The notes below the pieces were generated by a model that was not told the origin of the DNA, did not search any database, and saw nothing but the letters and a program-made list of their open reading frames with translations. The position numbers were made by a program, and so were the translations under genes. From the NCBI RefSeq assembly GCF_036409155.1, contig NZ_JAZGLW010000001.1:1240001-1304000 (forward strand): 64,000 bases of DNA, written 5' to 3'. Positions 52,855 to 61,672 of the stretch are shown in pieces. The number at the start of each line of letters is the position of its first letter. The first letter of the stretch is position 1. Source of the stretch: Mycobacterium sp. 050128. GTDB lineage: Bacteria > Actinomycetota > Actinomycetes > Mycobacteriales > Mycobacteriaceae.

Positions 52855-54018
52855 CTATCCCGGCTTCGGGTCGAAAGCCAGGCCGAGTTCGTCGAGGACG
52901 GCCGCGGTGTCGGCGCCGAGCTCTGGTGCCGGCCCCGCGACGCGGCCCGGCGTCTGCGAGAACCAGGTGGGCACGCCGGGGAAGCGCACCGGCCCGTGCG
53001 GGGTGTCCACCGTCTCGAACATGCCGACGGCGGCCAGATGCGGATCGTCGAAGAGCGCGCCGGGGGTGTTCAGCGGCGCGACCGGTATCTCGAGTTGGCG
53101 CAACAGCGTTAGCCACTGGGCGGTGGAACGCTCCTTCATCGTCTCGGCGACCAGCCCGTAGACGGTGTCGATCTCGCGAGCGCGCTGTTCCAGCGTCGAA
53201 TACAGCTCGCTGGCCCACGGCGGCTGCACGGCTTCCATGAAGGCGTTCCAGTGTTTGTCGTTGTAGATCAACGCCGCGATGTAGCCATCGCTGGTGCGAT
53301 ACGGGCGGCGGTTGGGCGCCACGGTGCGCGGATACACCGCCGGCCCCAGGGGAGGGTCGAACATGGCACCGTTGGCGTGTTCGACGAGCATGAACGACGC
53401 CATGGTTTCGAACATGGCGACCTCGACCTCTTGCCCCTCACCGGTGCGCTCGCGGTGAAACAACGCCATCGTCGTCGCGTACAGCGCCGTCAGCCCGGCG
53501 ATCTTGTCGGCCATGATGGTGCCGACGTAATCGGCCTCACCGGTCAATTGCTGCTGCACCGCGGGCAGGCCGCATTCGGCCTGAATCGTGTCGTCGTAGG
53601 CGGGACGGTCGTGATCGGGTCCGCGTCGCCCATACCCGTAGCAATTGGTGTAGACGATTGCGGGATTGATGGCGGCGACATCGTCATAGCCGAAGCCGAG
53701 CTTCGCGATTGCCTTGGCGCGCATCGAGTGGATGAATACGTCGGCGGTCTCGACGAGAGCGCGCAGCGCAGCGGTTCCCGCCTCGGTTTGCAGGTCCAGC
53801 ACGACGCTGCGCTTGCCCCGGTTGACATTGACGAATACCCCGCTCATGCCAGGCGCCGGACCCACCGAGATGTAGCGAGTGTTATCCCCTTGGGGCGGTT
53901 CGACTTTGATGACGTCGGCACCCATGTCGGCCAAGATCTGCGTGCAGTACGGTCCCATCACCATTGCGGTGAGGTCGACCACGCGCACCCCGGTCATCGG
54001 GCCCGTCGGGCTAGCCAT
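52855..54018 (-). CDS. CaiB/BaiF (class III) CoA-transferase
   Basis: A 387-residue family III CoA-transferase. Signatures are VVDLTAMVMGPYCTQILADMGADVIKVEPP at the N-terminus, VFVNVNRGKRSVVLDL, and RPAYDDTIQAECG, whose first Asp aligns with the catalytic aspartate that carries the acyl group. The end (ELGADTAAVLDELGL) is typical. It takes CoA from one acyl-CoA and gives it to another acid. The start is the ATG at 54018 with AAGGAG; its first eight bases overlap the SDR gene. Formyl-CoA transferase belongs to this family, which matters if the adjacent ThDP enzyme makes formyl-CoA. Confidence 0.93.
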   Translation of the reverse strand: MASPTGPMTGVRVVDLTAMVMGPYCTQILADMGADVIKVEPPQGDNTRYISVGPAPGMSGVFVNVNRGKRSVVLDLQTEAGTAALRALVETADVFIHSMRAKAIAKLGFGYDDVAAINPAIVYTNCYGYGRRGPDHDRPAYDDTIQAECGLPAVQQQLTGEADYVGTIMADKIAGLTALYATTMALFHRERTGEGQEVEVAMFETMASFMLVEHANGAMFDPPLGPAVYPRTVAPNRRPYRTSDGYIAALIYNDKHWNAFMEAVQPPWASELYSTLEQRAREIDTVYGLVAETMKERSTAQWLTLLRQLEIPVAPLNTPGALFDDPHLAAVGMFETVDTPHGPVRFPGVPTWFSQTPGRVAGPAPELGADTAAVLDELGLAFDPKPG

Positions 54019-54964
54019 GGAGCGCTCCTTGGTCGTTTGAGCCATGTAGTTCGTTAGACCTCTGAGCCAGGTCGAAGCTGTAGCGGATGTGCTCGTCATG
54101 GCCATCCGGGGCGACCGGAAAGATCAGCGGCGCTTCGACGTAGCGGATCGCATCCAGGTGGCTGCCGACGTCCTCGATCGTCCACGATGACCGGCACACG
54201 CCCGGGCTCTCCGCGACCACGGCGCGCGCCACCCGACCCGCCAGCGCGATGAACAGTTCACCGGTCACCGTGCACGACTCGTGCGCGAGCCAACCCACCA
54301 CGGGTGCAACGAGTTCCGCACCCATCGGCGGATAGGCCGAGGTATCGATGCCTTCGGCCATCCGTGTCACCGCGGCCGGCACGATCACGTTGCACCGCAC
54401 ACCCTCGGCGGCGCCCTCGAGCGCGGCGACGTTAGACAGCCCGATCACACCGGCTTTGGCGGCGGCATAGTTGGCCACGTTGTGGTTTCCGTACAGGCCG
54501 CCGATCGACGACGTCAGCACGATGCGGCCGTAGCCTGCCGCGCACATGAGCGGAAACGCCGGCCGCACCACGTGGAACGCGCCGCGCAGATGCACGTCGA
54601 GCACGGCGTCGAAGTCCTCGTAACTCATGTCCTTCAGCGAGCCGCGCCGGACGTTGCCGGCGTTGTGCACCAGAATGTCTATGCGGCCGAAGGTTTCGAG
54701 AGCGGCCGCGATGATCGCCGCGCCGCCCTCTCGGGTCGCGACCGACGCGCCACACGCGACGGCCGCTCCCCCGGCCGCGGTGATCTCGGCGACCACCTGC
54801 TCGGCCGGACCTGCGTCGGCCCCGGCGCCGTCGAGGCTGCCGCCGACGTCGTTGACCACCACCTTCGCCCCGCGTGAGGCGAGCAGTTGCGCGTAGGCGC
54901 GGCCCAGCCCGCGACCGGCCCCGGTCACCACGGCCACGCGGTTGTCGAACCGCAACTCGCTCAC
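54011..54964 (-). CDS. MFE-2-like short-chain dehydrogenase (3-hydroxyacyl-CoA type)
   Basis: A 317-residue SDR. The cofactor motif is VVTGAGRGLGRAYA with the VVNDVGG strand typical of the peroxisomal multifunctional-enzyme (HSD17B4-like) dehydrogenases. HNAG follows, then TSSIGGLYGN (Ser) and YAAAK as catalytic YxxxK. It has a C-terminal extension of about 60 residues beyond the SDR core. The GTG start at 54964 overlaps the monooxygenase stop (GTGA). NAD-dependent oxidation of a hydroxyacyl-CoA or a ring alcohol is expected. Confidence 0.92.
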   Translation of the reverse strand: MSELRFDNRVAVVTGAGRGLGRAYAQLLASRGAKVVVNDVGGSLDGAGADAGPAEQVVAEITAAGGAAVACGASVATREGGAAIIAAALETFGRIDILVHNAGNVRRGSLKDMSYEDFDAVLDVHLRGAFHVVRPAFPLMCAAGYGRIVLTSSIGGLYGNHNVANYAAAKAGVIGLSNVAALEGAAEGVRCNVIVPAAVTRMAEGIDTSAYPPMGAELVAPVVGWLAHESCTVTGELFIALAGRVARAVVAESPGVCRSSWTIEDVGSHLDAIRYVEAPLIFPVAPDGHDEHIRYSFDLAQRSNELHGSNDQGALHG

Positions 54965-56829
54965 GAAAGCTCAAGGCCTTCCAGGTCACCCTTGGCGCGC
55001 CACTCGGCGATCAGGTCACCGAAGGCGTAGAAGCCCGGCGAGTAGAAATCACCGAGGAACGCACCATTGTCTTTGGCGCCACCCTGACCCTCATTGTTGT
55101 AATAGCCAGGGGTGCAGGACATCTCGAATGCCGAGTTGTCGATCGCGAGTTCGGCGACCGTTTTGACCCAGCCGTCCTGGCCCTCTTGACTGGGTTCGAC
55201 GGTGGTCGCGCCGCGTTTATGCGCCTCGGCGATGATGTAGGCGATGTGCTCGGCCTGTTGCTCGAACATCGCGGTGGTGTTGGCCGAGACGCCCCCCTGG
55301 ATGAAGCCGGTGAAGAACTGGTTGGGGAAACCGCGGGTGGTAATGCCGTGCAGCGTCTGGTACCTGTCGTGCCAGTAGTCGAACAGCGACAGCCCGTCTC
55401 GGCCCTCGATGACGTCGACCGCAAAGCGCCGACTGATCTCCGTGGAGATCTCGAACCCGCTGGCGAATACGACGCAATCGACCTCGTACTCGACGCCGTT
55501 GGCGACGATGCCCTTTTCCGTCAGGCGTTCCACTCCCTTGGATTCCGACACGTCCACCAACGTCACGTTGGGCAGGTTGAACGCCGGGAGGTACGTTTCG
55601 CTCGAACACGGCCGCTTGCACATGAAGCGGTAGTACGGCTTGAGCGCCTCGGCGGTGTCGGGGTCGTCGACCAGCGCGGCCACGCGGCGGCGCAGCCGCT
55701 CCATGATCTTGTAGTCCTCTTCCTCCCGGATCGCCATGATCTCCTCGATCCCCAGCGAGGCGGGATCCGGGCTGGCCGCAATCCGGGCGGTCATGTTGCG
55801 GCCCAATTCGGTCCAGAAGTCGCACACCAGATCTGGTTCGCCGAAGACCACCCCGACAAACGGTGACCAGTTGTGGAAGTTACGCTTGCGCTCCTCCTGC
55901 CAACCGGGCTGCAGAGCCGCCGCCCAGGCCGGGTCGGTGGGCGTGTTGGCGCGCATGTCCACCGACGACGGGGTGCGCTGGAACACGAAGAGCTGCTTGG
56001 CATCCCGGCCGAGATGCGGCACCAGCTGGACGCCGGTAGCCCCGGTGCCGACGAGTGCGACCCGCTTGTCGGCCAGCCTATGCAGGCCGCCGTTAGAGTC
56101 GCCGCCGGTGTAATCGTAGTCCCAGCGTGCGGAATGGAACGCGTGGCCGCCGCTGTCCAGGTACTCCTTGATACCGGGGATACCGGGCAGCTTCGGCTTG
56201 TTGTATGAGCCCTGCGCCATCACCACGAACCGCGCGCGGATGTCGTCGCCGCGGTTGGTGATCAGTCGCCAGCGCTTGCTCGTCTCGTCCCAGCGCATGG
56301 TCTCGACCTGCGTTGAGAAGATCGCGCCGTCATAGAGGCCAAAGTGCTTACCCATGGCCTGGCAGTGCGCGAAGATCTCGGCGCCGTCGGCGAACTTCTT
56401 GCTCGGCAGGAAGGCGAGCTCCTCGAGCATCGGGATGTAGCAGTAGGCATCGTTGTCGCATTGGATGCCCGGGAAGCGGTTCCAGTACCACACTCCGCCG
56501 AAGTCCCCCGCCATGTCGATGACCCGAACATCCTGCACGCCGGCCTTTTTCAGGTAGGCGCCCGACAACAGCCCGGCGAACCCGCCGCCGAGGACGGCCA
56601 CCTCGATGTCCTCGTCGATCGGGGCGCGGTCGGCCACCGGTGTGTACGGGTCCACCTCGTAGAGATCGGCCAGGTCACCGTCGAGTTCGAGGTACTGCGC
56701 GCCGCCCTCCTTGCGCAGCCGCTTTTCGCGCTCCTGGCGGTATTTCTCGCGCAGCGCGGCGATGTCGAAGTCGTCGGGCGTCTGAGTCGGCCCGCAACCG
56801 TCTTGGTGCTTTTCCAGGTCGGGAGTCAT
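54961..56829 (-). CDS. Type I Baeyer-Villiger monooxygenase
   Basis: A 622-residue flavoprotein monooxygenase. It has two Rossmann motifs, GGGFAG at 81-86 (FAD) and GTGATG at 261-266 (NADPH). The two BVMO fingerprints are visible: GGVWYWNRFPGIQCD at 111-125 fits [A/G]GxWxxxx[F/Y]P[G/M]xxxD, and HAFHSARWDYDY near 229-240 corresponds to the FxGxxxHxxxW region. A charged N-terminal extension of about 70 residues resembles that of cyclopentadecanone-type enzymes. It would turn a ketone into an ester or lactone. It is coupled to the SDR after it and lies eight bases after the Rieske gene. Confidence 0.92.
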   Translation of the reverse strand: MTPDLEKHQDGCGPTQTPDDFDIAALREKYRQEREKRLRKEGGAQYLELDGDLADLYEVDPYTPVADRAPIDEDIEVAVLGGGFAGLLSGAYLKKAGVQDVRVIDMAGDFGGVWYWNRFPGIQCDNDAYCYIPMLEELAFLPSKKFADGAEIFAHCQAMGKHFGLYDGAIFSTQVETMRWDETSKRWRLITNRGDDIRARFVVMAQGSYNKPKLPGIPGIKEYLDSGGHAFHSARWDYDYTGGDSNGGLHRLADKRVALVGTGATGVQLVPHLGRDAKQLFVFQRTPSSVDMRANTPTDPAWAAALQPGWQEERKRNFHNWSPFVGVVFGEPDLVCDFWTELGRNMTARIAASPDPASLGIEEIMAIREEEDYKIMERLRRRVAALVDDPDTAEALKPYYRFMCKRPCSSETYLPAFNLPNVTLVDVSESKGVERLTEKGIVANGVEYEVDCVVFASGFEISTEISRRFAVDVIEGRDGLSLFDYWHDRYQTLHGITTRGFPNQFFTGFIQGGVSANTTAMFEQQAEHIAYIIAEAHKRGATTVEPSQEGQDGWVKTVAELAIDNSAFEMSCTPGYYNNEGQGGAKDNGAFLGDFYSPGFYAFGDLIAEWRAKGDLEGLELS

Positions 56830-56837
56830 GCCGGTGG

Positions 56838-58229
56838 TTACTCCTTACCTGAAAGCTCTTGGGGCTCACCGACACCCATGTACCTGGATAATTGGTAGTG
56901 CAAGTTGACCGTGCTGCGTTCCCGGTATGGGTTGGGCTTGGTGCCCGCAAAGCCCAGCGATTTCATGCCCTGCTGCACGGCGGCCATATTGGAGAAGTCT
57001 TGCGGAAGTACCGACCGCCACCTCGGGTCACCGACCGGCGTGTATTCCCACTCCGTCTGCGGTTCTTCGCCTTTGGGGTAGAGCTCGAAGACCGACACCT
57101 CGAAGATGCACTTGTCGGGGTTATAGCTGGGGTGCGGCCGCGCGCCGTAGCACAGCGCGCTGGTCAGACCCTGCCCGATCTGGAAGTTTGGAAAAATCTG
57201 CCACGCGGTGCCGGCCTGCCCCAGGATGTCTGTGGGAATCGTCGGCCAGATCACCCCGCGCGCCTCGTCGTCGCGACGGGCGGACGCCAGCCAGTGCTCG
57301 AGAACCTTGTCGGCCGGTGTCCCCTCCGGCAACTCGTCGACCAGCCGCTTGGCGGCATTCACCAGCGTCTGCGTGGTGGTGGCGTTGGTTTCCTCCATCG
57401 TGTACACCTGCATCTGGGCGGTAGACACACGCGGGTCGGCGCCGGTGCCGAGGCGGATCTTGGACTTGGTGGCTTCCATGTCCTCGGGTGCGTCATAGCC
57501 GATGTGGCTGTGCTTGCCTTGCACTTTCGCCCAGCCCTTGAATTCGCCGAATTTATTGAACTCCGGATGGGTGGTGTAGACGTGGTAGGTCTCGTTGAAC
57601 GCCTCCAGCGCGACTTTCCAGTTGCAGTCGAAGGACAGCCACTTGCGCCATTTGTAGCGCATGTTCTCTAAGCCGAACGGATCCAGAATCTTCGCGGCGG
57701 GGAACAGGTAGTCCGCCAGCGGCTCACAGTCGGGGTCCATGTTGATCCACAGCCACCCGCCCCAGGTGTCGACCCGGACCGGCCGCAGATGGGTGTTGTC
57801 CGGCGTCAGCGCTTCCTGCCAGTCCTGCTGCTCGCGGATGTGAGTGCACGCGCCGTCGAGACCATAGGTCCAGCCGTGGAAGCCGCAGACGAACGACTTA
57901 CGCGCTCGGGCACAAGCATTCTTGGCACCTTCGGGTGTGTCGATCAGCCGCCGGCCACGGTGCATGCAGACGTTGTGGTGAGCGTGAAATCCGTTGCTGC
58001 CGGTACGCACCACGATGATCGAGTCGTCGAGGATGTCGTAGGTGAGGTAGCTGCCCACCTCGGGCAACTCTTCGACGCGCCCGACCTGCTGCCAGACCCG
58101 GCGCCACAGCTTGTCACGCTCGGCGCGGGCATAGTCCCCGGAGATGTAGGCCTCCACGCCGATGGTCGTCGGCCTCGATAGTTCTTCGGCCGCTTCGGAA
58201 TTCACGCCTTTGGCCACGTCTGTCATCAC
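56838..58229 (-). CDS. Rieske non-haem iron oxygenase, alpha subunit
   Basis: A 463-residue ring-hydroxylating oxygenase. The Rieske [2Fe-2S] cluster ligands are Cys88-x-His90 (CMHRGRRL) and Cys115-x2-His118 (CGFHGWTY). The mononuclear iron histidines are His216 and His221 in FNETYHVYTTHPEF. No beta-subunit, ferredoxin or reductase gene is near, so it is probably an alpha-only oligomer served by electron carriers from elsewhere. It overlaps the preceding SDR gene by four bases. It may hydroxylate the substrate at the start of the pathway; mono- or dioxygenation cannot be told. Confidence 0.94.
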   Translation of the reverse strand: MMTDVAKGVNSEAAEELSRPTTIGVEAYISGDYARAERDKLWRRVWQQVGRVEELPEVGSYLTYDILDDSIIVVRTGSNGFHAHHNVCMHRGRRLIDTPEGAKNACARARKSFVCGFHGWTYGLDGACTHIREQQDWQEALTPDNTHLRPVRVDTWGGWLWINMDPDCEPLADYLFPAAKILDPFGLENMRYKWRKWLSFDCNWKVALEAFNETYHVYTTHPEFNKFGEFKGWAKVQGKHSHIGYDAPEDMEATKSKIRLGTGADPRVSTAQMQVYTMEETNATTTQTLVNAAKRLVDELPEGTPADKVLEHWLASARRDDEARGVIWPTIPTDILGQAGTAWQIFPNFQIGQGLTSALCYGARPHPSYNPDKCIFEVSVFELYPKGEEPQTEWEYTPVGDPRWRSVLPQDFSNMAAVQQGMKSLGFAGTKPNPYRERSTVNLHYQLSRYMGVGEPQELSGKE

Positions 58230-59080
58230 ATCCTCCTAATCTCGGCGCGGAAGGATTCGTCCTTGAGGAAGAGCGATGTGTTGTCGGCGCCGAGATGGGT
58301 CCATTTGAGGTCCAGCCCGCCGTCGACAAGCAGGGTCTGACCGGTGATGTAGCTCGACATCTCAGACAGCAGGAACAGGATCGCGCCGGCCTGCTCCTCG
58401 GGCCGCCCGCGCCGGCCCATCGCGATTGCCTGTCGGTCCCGTTCGGGGTCCTCGTCGACGTAGGTGCGCGACGCCGCCGTCTCGGTGACGCCGGGCGCCA
58501 CCGCGTTCACCCGGACTCCCGATTCCGCCAACTCGACGGCCATCGTGCGGGTCATCGCGACGATCGCGGCCTTGGCCGTCCCGTAGGCGATGTGAAACGG
58601 GGCGGTGTTCATACCGCTGATCGAGGAGATCGACACGATCGATCCCGGCTGTCGCTGCGCGACGAGTTCGCTCGCCACGGCCTGGCTCATAAAGAACGCC
58701 GTTTCGAGATTGTCGGTGAAGATCTTGCGCCAGTCGCTGCGCGTCACCCGGGTCGACGGCATCCACGTCGACGGTTGCGCTCCGCCGGCCACATTGACCA
58801 GCCCGTACAAGTTGCCCTCGGCGCGGCGCGCGTGCTCGATCACCGTGGCGATGCCCTCGTCGGTGGACGCGTCGGCGACAACGGGCACCACGGCCAGCCC
58901 GTGGGCGGCCAGCGGATCGATGTGCTCGTCCAGGTTTTCCTTCGACCGGCTGACCGCGATCACCGTGGCGCCGGCGCCGGCGGTCATGGCCGTGACGGTG
59001 GTGCCGATGCCGCCGCCGCCGGCGCCGGAAACCACCACGACGCGGCCGTCGAGCCGTAGAGGATCCGCGCGCTCGTCCAT
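58226..59080 (-). CDS. Short-chain dehydrogenase, first gene of the leftward operon
   Basis: A 284-residue classical SDR. The cofactor loop is unusual: VVSGAGGGGIGTTV, Ser for Thr with a run of glycines. The rest is standard: NVAGGA, SISSISGMNTAPFH (catalytic Ser) and YGTAK (YxxxK), then DGG near the end, and a C-terminal extension of about 30 residues. Expected to oxidise the alcohol made by the Rieske enzyme to the ketone needed by the monooxygenase. The ATG at 59080 is 65 bases from the nearer edge of the GTCCGGAC palindrome. Confidence 0.92.
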   Translation of the reverse strand: MDERADPLRLDGRVVVVSGAGGGGIGTTVTAMTAGAGATVIAVSRSKENLDEHIDPLAAHGLAVVPVVADASTDEGIATVIEHARRAEGNLYGLVNVAGGAQPSTWMPSTRVTRSDWRKIFTDNLETAFFMSQAVASELVAQRQPGSIVSISSISGMNTAPFHIAYGTAKAAIVAMTRTMAVELAESGVRVNAVAPGVTETAASRTYVDEDPERDRQAIAMGRRGRPEEQAGAILFLLSEMSSYITGQTLLVDGGLDLKWTHLGADNTSLFLKDESFRAEIRRM

Positions 59081-59144
59081 GACCTACTTTCGCCGGCCTT
59101 GGACTTGGCTTGTCGTCATCGTCCGCCGCCGCAACTATCACCCG

Positions 59145-59160
59145 TTTTGTCCGGACAAAA
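59145..59160. promoter_or_regulatory. Perfect 16-bp palindrome, candidate GntR (HutC-type) operator
   Basis: TTTTGTCCGGACAAAA is a perfect palindrome in the divergent spacer between the SDR (start 59080) and the beta-propeller gene (start 59309). Its GTC-N2-GAC core has the shape of sites used by HutC-subfamily GntR regulators such as DasR (TGGTCTAGACCA). A GntR gene with a UTRA domain lies at 60913. Confidence 0.75.
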
Positions 59161-59242
59161 TATCGCATTCTGTCCCTTGGAGAACACTATTCCGATCTAT
59201 AGACTTGGCTGTCAAGGTCGTGACGCCGCGCTTTCCCGGCTA

Positions 59243-59255
59243 TTGTCTGGACTAA
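59243..59255. promoter_or_regulatory. Second, degenerate copy of the palindrome
   Basis: TTGTCTGGACTAA matches 11 of 13 positions of the corresponding part of the palindrome at 59145-59160. It lies 54 bases before the ATG of the beta-propeller gene, suited to repression of the rightward operon. Confidence 0.55.
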
Positions 59256-59308
59256 CACGACTTGATAGCGTCCAGCCCAAACGGCTGACGGAAGGACCTC
59301 GGCGAGTC

Positions 59309-60913
59309 ATGGCGATCTCTACGCAGCCCTCGCGGTACCCGGCGACGCACCCCGTCGACGTCGCCGAGGGTTGGGAGCTCGAACGAGTCACGGCGCCCAG
59401 TCGGCTGTTCGGTGCCAACGGGTTGCGTACCGGGCCGGACGGTCGCATCTACATCGCCCAGGTCACCGGCAGTCAGATCAGCGCGCTGGATCACCGCACC
59501 GGGGAACTCATGACCGCGAGCCCCAAGGGCGGCGACATCGTGGCGCCCGACGACGTCGCGTTCGACGATCACGGCAACCTGTATGCGACCGAGGTGATGG
59601 ACGGCCGCGTCAGCGTGCGCGACACCGGCGGCCGGACGCGGGTGTTGCGTGACGACGTGCCGTCGGCCAACGGCATCACCTTTCATCAGGGCCGGCTGTT
59701 CATCGGTGAATGCCGTGCGGGCGGACGGTTGCTGGAGTTCGACCTGGCCGGCGGGCCGCCACGGGTGCTCTTGGAGAACGTGCCCTCACCGAATGCGATG
59801 GAGGTCGGCCCGGACGGCCTGCTCTATTTCCCGGTGATGGGCGCCAACGAAATCTGGCGTATCGACCCCGATGGGGGCGAACCACAGTGCGTCGCTAGTG
59901 ATCTCGGCGTGCCTGATTCGGTCAAGTTCGACGCGCACGGCCATATCGTTTCGACGCAGGTGGCGAGCGGACAGGTGCTGCGCATCGATCCCCGCAGCGG
60001 CGAACGGCAACTGCTCGCCCAGCTGAATCCGGGCCTGGACAACTGCGCCTTCGTCGGTGAGCAGCTGTTCGTCTCCAACTTCACCGGCGAGATCACCGAG
60101 ATATCTCCGGATGGCACAACGCGATCCGTGTTGCCCGGCGGGCTCAACTGGCCGCTGGACCTCGCGGTGGGCCACGACGGACGGCTCTACATCGCCGACG
60201 GCACCTACTTTTACGTCGCCCTGCCCGACGGGACCTTGCACACCGCGGGCATGCTGTTCAGCTTCGGCTATCCCGGATTCCTGCGCGGCCTAGTCGCCGG
60301 CGGGCCCGGCGAGTTCGTCGTCACGACGTCCGGCGGTCAGGTCAGTCGCTACCGGCCCGAGGCGAACGAAACCGAGGTGCTGGCAGACGGTTTCGACCAG
60401 CTCTACGGTGTCACGCTGAGTCGCGGCGGTGTGGTGTTCGCGGAGCTGGGCACCGGGCGGGTGTTGTCGCTGCAGTCCGGCGGCACCGAGGTGCTGGCCA
60501 CCGGCCTGTGTGAGCCGGTCGGCGTCGCGATCGATCCCGACGGAGCCTGCCTGGTCGCCGAGGCCGGGGCGGGCCGGGTGGTCAGGGTGAACGGGTCGAA
60601 GATCGATACCGTTGTCGCGAATCTGGAACGCCCGCAAGGCATTCTGGTGCAAGACGGAGTGCTCTACGTCGTCGATGCCGGCGCCAAGGAGTTGGTCGCG
60701 TTCGACCTGACCAGGAGCGCTCGGCGCACGATCGCGTCCGGGCTGCCGGTCGGTCCGCCGCCCGGCGTCACGCCCAAGCCGCTGCAGGGCATGCCGCCGT
60801 TTTCCGGACCGCAGGGCCCGTTCGCCGGGATCACCGCCGCGGCCGACGGGACGATCTTCATCTCGGCCGACGGCGACGGCAGCGTGCTGGCACTGCGCAA
60901 GGACGGCGGCTGA
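59309..60913 (+). CDS. Beta-propeller protein, SMP-30/NHL/lactonase-like
   Basis: A 534-residue protein built of repeated propeller strands (GLRTGPDGRIYIAQ, EVGPDGLLYFPV, AVGHDGRLYIAD, AIDPDGACLVAEAG). This is about twice the length of a single six-bladed SMP-30 domain, so two propellers or one large one are possible. A Pro-rich stretch (VGPPPGVTPKPLQGMPPF) precedes the last blade. No signal peptide is apparent. SMP-30 proteins include gluconolactonases, so it is the best candidate for opening the lactone made by the Baeyer-Villiger enzyme. The start is the ATG at 59309; its stop overlaps the GntR start (TGATG). Confidence 0.82.
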   Translation: MAISTQPSRYPATHPVDVAEGWELERVTAPSRLFGANGLRTGPDGRIYIAQVTGSQISALDHRTGELMTASPKGGDIVAPDDVAFDDHGNLYATEVMDGRVSVRDTGGRTRVLRDDVPSANGITFHQGRLFIGECRAGGRLLEFDLAGGPPRVLLENVPSPNAMEVGPDGLLYFPVMGANEIWRIDPDGGEPQCVASDLGVPDSVKFDAHGHIVSTQVASGQVLRIDPRSGERQLLAQLNPGLDNCAFVGEQLFVSNFTGEITEISPDGTTRSVLPGGLNWPLDLAVGHDGRLYIADGTYFYVALPDGTLHTAGMLFSFGYPGFLRGLVAGGPGEFVVTTSGGQVSRYRPEANETEVLADGFDQLYGVTLSRGGVVFAELGTGRVLSLQSGGTEVLATGLCEPVGVAIDPDGACLVAEAGAGRVVRVNGSKIDTVVANLERPQGILVQDGVLYVVDAGAKELVAFDLTRSARRTIASGLPVGPPPGVTPKPLQGMPPFSGPQGPFAGITAAADGTIFISADGDGSVLALRKDGG

Positions 60914-61668
60914 TGCCCCAGACCATCGCGGGTGACCAAGGCTACCTACAGATCGCACGCACGCTGCGCAAGGAGATCGTCGACGGCGTCTACCCGGTGG
61001 GCTCGCAGCTGCCGACCGAACACCAACTGTGCGAGCGCTTCGCGGTGAGTCGCTATACCGTCCGCGAGGCGCTGCGCCGACTGCGCGAGGACAACCTGGT
61101 CGCGTCTCGACCGCGGGCGGGCACCCGGGTGGTGCCCAGGCCGGCATCGAGTTCCTATGCCCAGGATGCGATGTCAATCGACGACCTCCTCGCGTTCGCG
61201 GCCGGCGCGCAACTGACCATCGAATCCAACGCGATGGTGACGATCGACGAGGAGCTGGCCGCTGCGACCGGACTCGAGGTCGGCACCCAGTGGCTCTCGG
61301 TACGCGGCTACCGGCAGGCCGACGGCGCGTCGGTGCCGATGTGCCGAACCGAGTACTACATCAGCCGCAGTTTCGCCGCGGTCGGCAGGTTGCTGCAACG
61401 GCATGCCGGCCCCATTTTTCCGCTGATCGAGGATCTGTTCGGCGTCAGCGTCGCTGCGTTGCATCAGGAGATCGCCGCCGTCTTGCTGTCGCCGGACCTG
61501 GCCGACGGCCTGGGCGTCGAAGCGGGAACGGCTGCCCTGCAGATGCGGCGCACCTACACGACCTCCGACGGCGAGGTGGCTCAGGTAACGATCAACACCC
61601 ACCTGTCGTCGAGGTTTCGGTACGCGATGACCATGCGTCGCGTCACTGGTCAGGCCACCCCCAGATGA
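60913..61668 (+). CDS. GntR-family regulator, HutC subfamily
   Basis: A 251-residue regulator. The N-terminal winged helix runs LRKEIVDGVYPVGSQLPTE then LCERFAVSRYTVREALRRLREDNLV. The C-terminal UTRA ligand domain contains WLSVRGYRQADGASVPMCRTEYYI and continues to TTSDGEVAQVTIN. It overlaps the preceding stop by one base and lies four bases before the ligase gene, within the rightward operon. It probably represses both arms through the GTCCGGAC palindrome; the inducer should be a pathway intermediate. Confidence 0.92.
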   Translation: MPQTIAGDQGYLQIARTLRKEIVDGVYPVGSQLPTEHQLCERFAVSRYTVREALRRLREDNLVASRPRAGTRVVPRPASSSYAQDAMSIDDLLAFAAGAQLTIESNAMVTIDEELAAATGLEVGTQWLSVRGYRQADGASVPMCRTEYYISRSFAAVGRLLQRHAGPIFPLIEDLFGVSVAALHQEIAAVLLSPDLADGLGVEAGTAALQMRRTYTTSDGEVAQVTINTHLSSRFRYAMTMRRVTGQATPR

Positions 61669-61672
61669 GGTC

